The notes below the pieces were generated by a model, which did no database searches, was not told where the DNA came from, and saw nothing but the letters and a program-made list of their open reading frames with translations. The translations under genes were made by a program, and so were the position numbers. From Betaproteobacteria bacterium (GTDB lineage Bacteria > Pseudomonadota > Gammaproteobacteria > Burkholderiales > Burkholderiaceae_C), in assembly GCA_947453725.1 (NCBI GenBank), contig CANGHH010000021.1, positions 1 to 64,000 on the forward strand: DNA of 64,000 bases, in the 5' to 3' direction. Below, piece by piece: positions 62,135 through 64,000 of the stretch; within the stretch, counting starts at the first letter, position 1, and each line of letters opens with the position of its first letter.

Positions 62135-63420
62135 GCGGCTTTCGCTCCCTCTTTCTTGAACAGGTCGCGGAAGACCGGGTAGATCTGCGCCGCATCGACC
62201 GCCTTGCGCATCGCGAACTGCGGGTGCGATGCCGCCAGTTGCAGGTATTCGTCCCACAGGTTCTGCTCTTCCTCGGCCACCTGCACGTAGGCGAAGTAAC
62301 GTACCAGGGGCAGGATCTTCTCGGCCAGCAATTGGCGGCAGCGGCCACTGTCGTGGTGCCAGTTGTCGCCGTCGCTGGCCTGGGCGCCGTAGATGTTCCA
62401 CTCGCTCGGGTTGTAGCGGGCCTTGATGATGTCTTCCATCAGCACCAGGGCGCTGCTGACCACGGTGCCACCGGTTTCACGGGCGTGGAAGAAGTTTTCT
62501 TCGTCGACTTCCTGGGCCTGCGTGTGGTGGCGGATGAAGACCAGTTCGATCTTCTCGTAATGCCGCGTGAGAAAGAGGTACAGCAGGATGAAGAATCGCT
62601 TGCTCAATTCCTTGCGCGCTTCGTCCATCGAGCCCGACACGTCCATCAGGCAGAACATCACCGCCTTGCTGGTCGGTACCGCCACCTTCACACGGTTGCG
62701 GAAACGCAGGTCGATGGGATCGAGGAAAGGAATCCGTTCGATGCGGCCGCGCAGCACGCGGACTTCTTCAGCCAGCGACTGAACCGCCGCCTCGGCCAGC
62801 ACATCGCCGGCTTGCAGCGCGGCCTGCATCTCGAGCAGTCGAGCCTCCATCTCGTGCAATTCGCGGCGCGGTCCGTTGCCCAGCGCAATACGCCGGCCCA
62901 GTGCGCCGCGCATGCTGCGAACGACGTGCAGGTTGTTTGGCGTGCCGTCGTTGCTGTAGCCGGCGCGGTGACTTTTCCATTCGGGCACCTCGGCCAGTTG
63001 CGTGCGCACCAGGTTGGGCAAGGCCAGGTCGTCGAAGAAGACCTGCATGAATTCTTCCTTGCTCAGCGCGAAGACGAAGTCGTCATCGCCTTCGCCCTGG
63101 TCGCTGGCCTGGCCCTGGCCCGAAGCGCCGCCACCCGTGCCGCCTTTGGGCCGCTCGATCTTGTCGCCGCGCACGTAGTCCTGGTTGCCCGGGTGCACGA
63201 CTTCACGCACGCCACCCGGGCCATGGCCGAAGACGGGTTCGGTAAGGTCTTTCTTCGGGATGTGGATGTCGTCACCGCGTTCGAGGTCACGGATGCCGCG
63301 GCCATCGATGGCGCGTTTCACCGCCTCGCGGATCTGGTCCTTGTGGCGACGCAGGAAGCGCTCGCGGTTGCCGATGGACTTGTTCTTGCCCGCCAGCCGA
63401 CGGTCAATGATCTGTTGCAT
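62131..63420 (-). CDS. yeaH: YeaH/YhbH-family (DUF444) protein
   Basis: 429 aa. Basic N-terminus IDRRLAGKNKSIGNRERFLRRH, a Gly/Gln-rich linker (about 92-112), and a C-terminal von Willebrand A-like domain with the MIDAS motif DVSGSMD. It acts with the PrkA kinase in stress and nitrogen-starvation responses in E. coli; the mechanism is unclear. It follows prkA after 15 bp and overlaps ycgB by 4 bp. Confidence 0.95.
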   Translation of the reverse strand: MQQIIDRRLAGKNKSIGNRERFLRRHKDQIREAVKRAIDGRGIRDLERGDDIHIPKKDLTEPVFGHGPGGVREVVHPGNQDYVRGDKIERPKGGTGGGASGQGQASDQGEGDDDFVFALSKEEFMQVFFDDLALPNLVRTQLAEVPEWKSHRAGYSNDGTPNNLHVVRSMRGALGRRIALGNGPRRELHEMEARLLEMQAALQAGDVLAEAAVQSLAEEVRVLRGRIERIPFLDPIDLRFRNRVKVAVPTSKAVMFCLMDVSGSMDEARKELSKRFFILLYLFLTRHYEKIELVFIRHHTQAQEVDEENFFHARETGGTVVSSALVLMEDIIKARYNPSEWNIYGAQASDGDNWHHDSGRCRQLLAEKILPLVRYFAYVQVAEEEQNLWDEYLQLAASHPQFAMRKAVDAAQIYPVFRDLFKKEGAKAA

Positions 63421-63435
63421 CGTGGCCTTTGAAAG

Positions 63436-64000
63436 TTAGCTGGACTTGCGCACCCGCAAATACCACTCGCACAACAAACGCACCTGCTTGGTCGTGTAGC
63501 CCTTGGCCACCATCCGCGTCACGAAGTCCTCGTGCTTCTTGGCTTCGTCGGCGCTGGCCTTGGCATTGAAGCTGATCACCGGCAGCAGTTCCTCGGTGTT
63601 CGAGAACATCTTCTTCTCGATCACCGTGCGCAGCTTTTCGTAACTCGTCCAGACCGGGTTGTTGCCTTGGTTGTTGGCCCTCGCGCGCAGCACGAAGTTG
63701 ACGATCTCGTTGCGGAAGTCTTTCGGGTTGGAAATTCCAGCAGGCTTCTCGATCTTCTCGAGTTCGCTGTTCAGGCTGCCACGGTCGAAGACCTCTCCGG
63801 TGTCGGTGTCTCGGTACTCGTGGTCCTGGATCCAGTAGTCGGCGTAGGTGACGTAGCGGTCGAAGATGTTCTGGCCGTACTCCGAATAGCTTTCCAGATA
63901 AGCCGTCTGAATTTCCTTGCCGATGAATTCGGCGTATCGCGGCGCCAGGAGTTCCTTGATGAAGCCGACGTATTTGTCCTCGATCTCCTTCGGGAATTGC
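63436..64000 (-). CDS. prkA: Serine protein kinase PrkA (YeaG), 3' part
   Basis: The reading frame is open to the right edge, giving about 187 C-terminal residues; the AAA+ and kinase N-terminal parts lie outside. The visible part reads YADYWIQDHEYRDTDTGE, the SELEKIEKPAGISNPKDFR segment (quoted in part) and NEIVNFVLRARANN, typical of the PrkA C-terminal domain. It is the first of the three-gene prkA-yeaH-ycgB operon on the minus strand. Confidence 0.95.
   Translation of the reverse strand, partial: QFPKEIEDKYVGFIKELLAPRYAEFIGKEIQTAYLESYSEYGQNIFDRYVTYADYWIQDHEYRDTDTGEVFDRGSLNSELEKIEKPAGISNPKDFRNEIVNFVLRARANNQGNNPVWTSYEKLRTVIEKKMFSNTEELLPVISFNAKASADEAKKHEDFVTRMVAKGYTTKQVRLLCEWYLRVRKSS

Overview
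The window is GC-rich, densely coded chromosomal DNA with short intergenic gaps. It looks like a betaproteobacterium of the order Burkholderiales, close to the Rubrivivax/Leptothrix/Roseateles type. That placement is an inference from gene order and gene content: recG next to oxyR; rsmI divergent from yraN-diaA-dolP; a Bug-family periplasmic binding protein; a PEP-CTERM protein; and a prkA-yeaH-ycgB operon. No tRNA, rRNA, CRISPR array, insertion sequence, prophage or defence island was seen.

Layout. 1-10 kb: putA (5' end outside the window), a CnoX-like thioredoxin, a DUF4397 lipoprotein with its own terminator, an OmpR/EnvZ-type two-component pair, glutamate dehydrogenase and proC. Together these give proline/glutamate interconversion. 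10-16.5 kb: ubiA, prfC, then a heme oxygenase facing a bacteriophytochrome that has lost its kinase module, then oxyR. 16.5-27 kb: recG, queA-tgt, a small membrane protein, a CPBP protease of the kind linked to PEP-CTERM systems, rlmJ, an Old Yellow Enzyme, a PEP-CTERM SGNH-hydrolase-like protein behind a palindromic operator, and a MOSC protein. 27-38.5 kb: pckG with a structured leader, metallophosphoesterase, universal stress protein, TetR regulator, YegD-like Hsp70, UPF0149 protein, a candidate small RNA, mmsA, an M28 peptidase and a diguanylate cyclase. 38.5-43.4 kb: an SsuABC/TauABC-type ABC operon containing an SRPBCC gene, then an SDR and a beta-hydroxyacid dehydrogenase.

43.4-52 kb: dolP-diaA-yraN against rsmI, then a tightly spaced run rsmI, EamA transporter, tldD, ilvA and a CDF transporter, followed by aroG (DAHP synthase) behind a complete leader-peptide attenuator. 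52-60.6 kb: cobalamin adenosyltransferase, two FAD-linked 2-hydroxyacid oxidases (a GlcD/Dld type and a YdiJ type), an unrecognised secreted or anchored protein, a serine/alanine-glyoxylate aminotransferase and a Bug-family binding protein. 60.6-64 kb: ycgB, yeaH and the 3' part of prkA, one operon on the minus strand that runs off the right edge.

The most notable signals are RNA-level: the aromatic-residue attenuator of aroG (50699-50828), a multi-hairpin transcript with an anti-Shine-Dalgarno loop and a strong terminator upstream of mmsA (about 33319-33449), and a 65-nt nested hairpin in the pckG leader (26737-26801). No wholly new multi-gene system was found. Several convergent gene pairs abut or overlap at their stop codons, and several start-stop overlaps indicate translational coupling.
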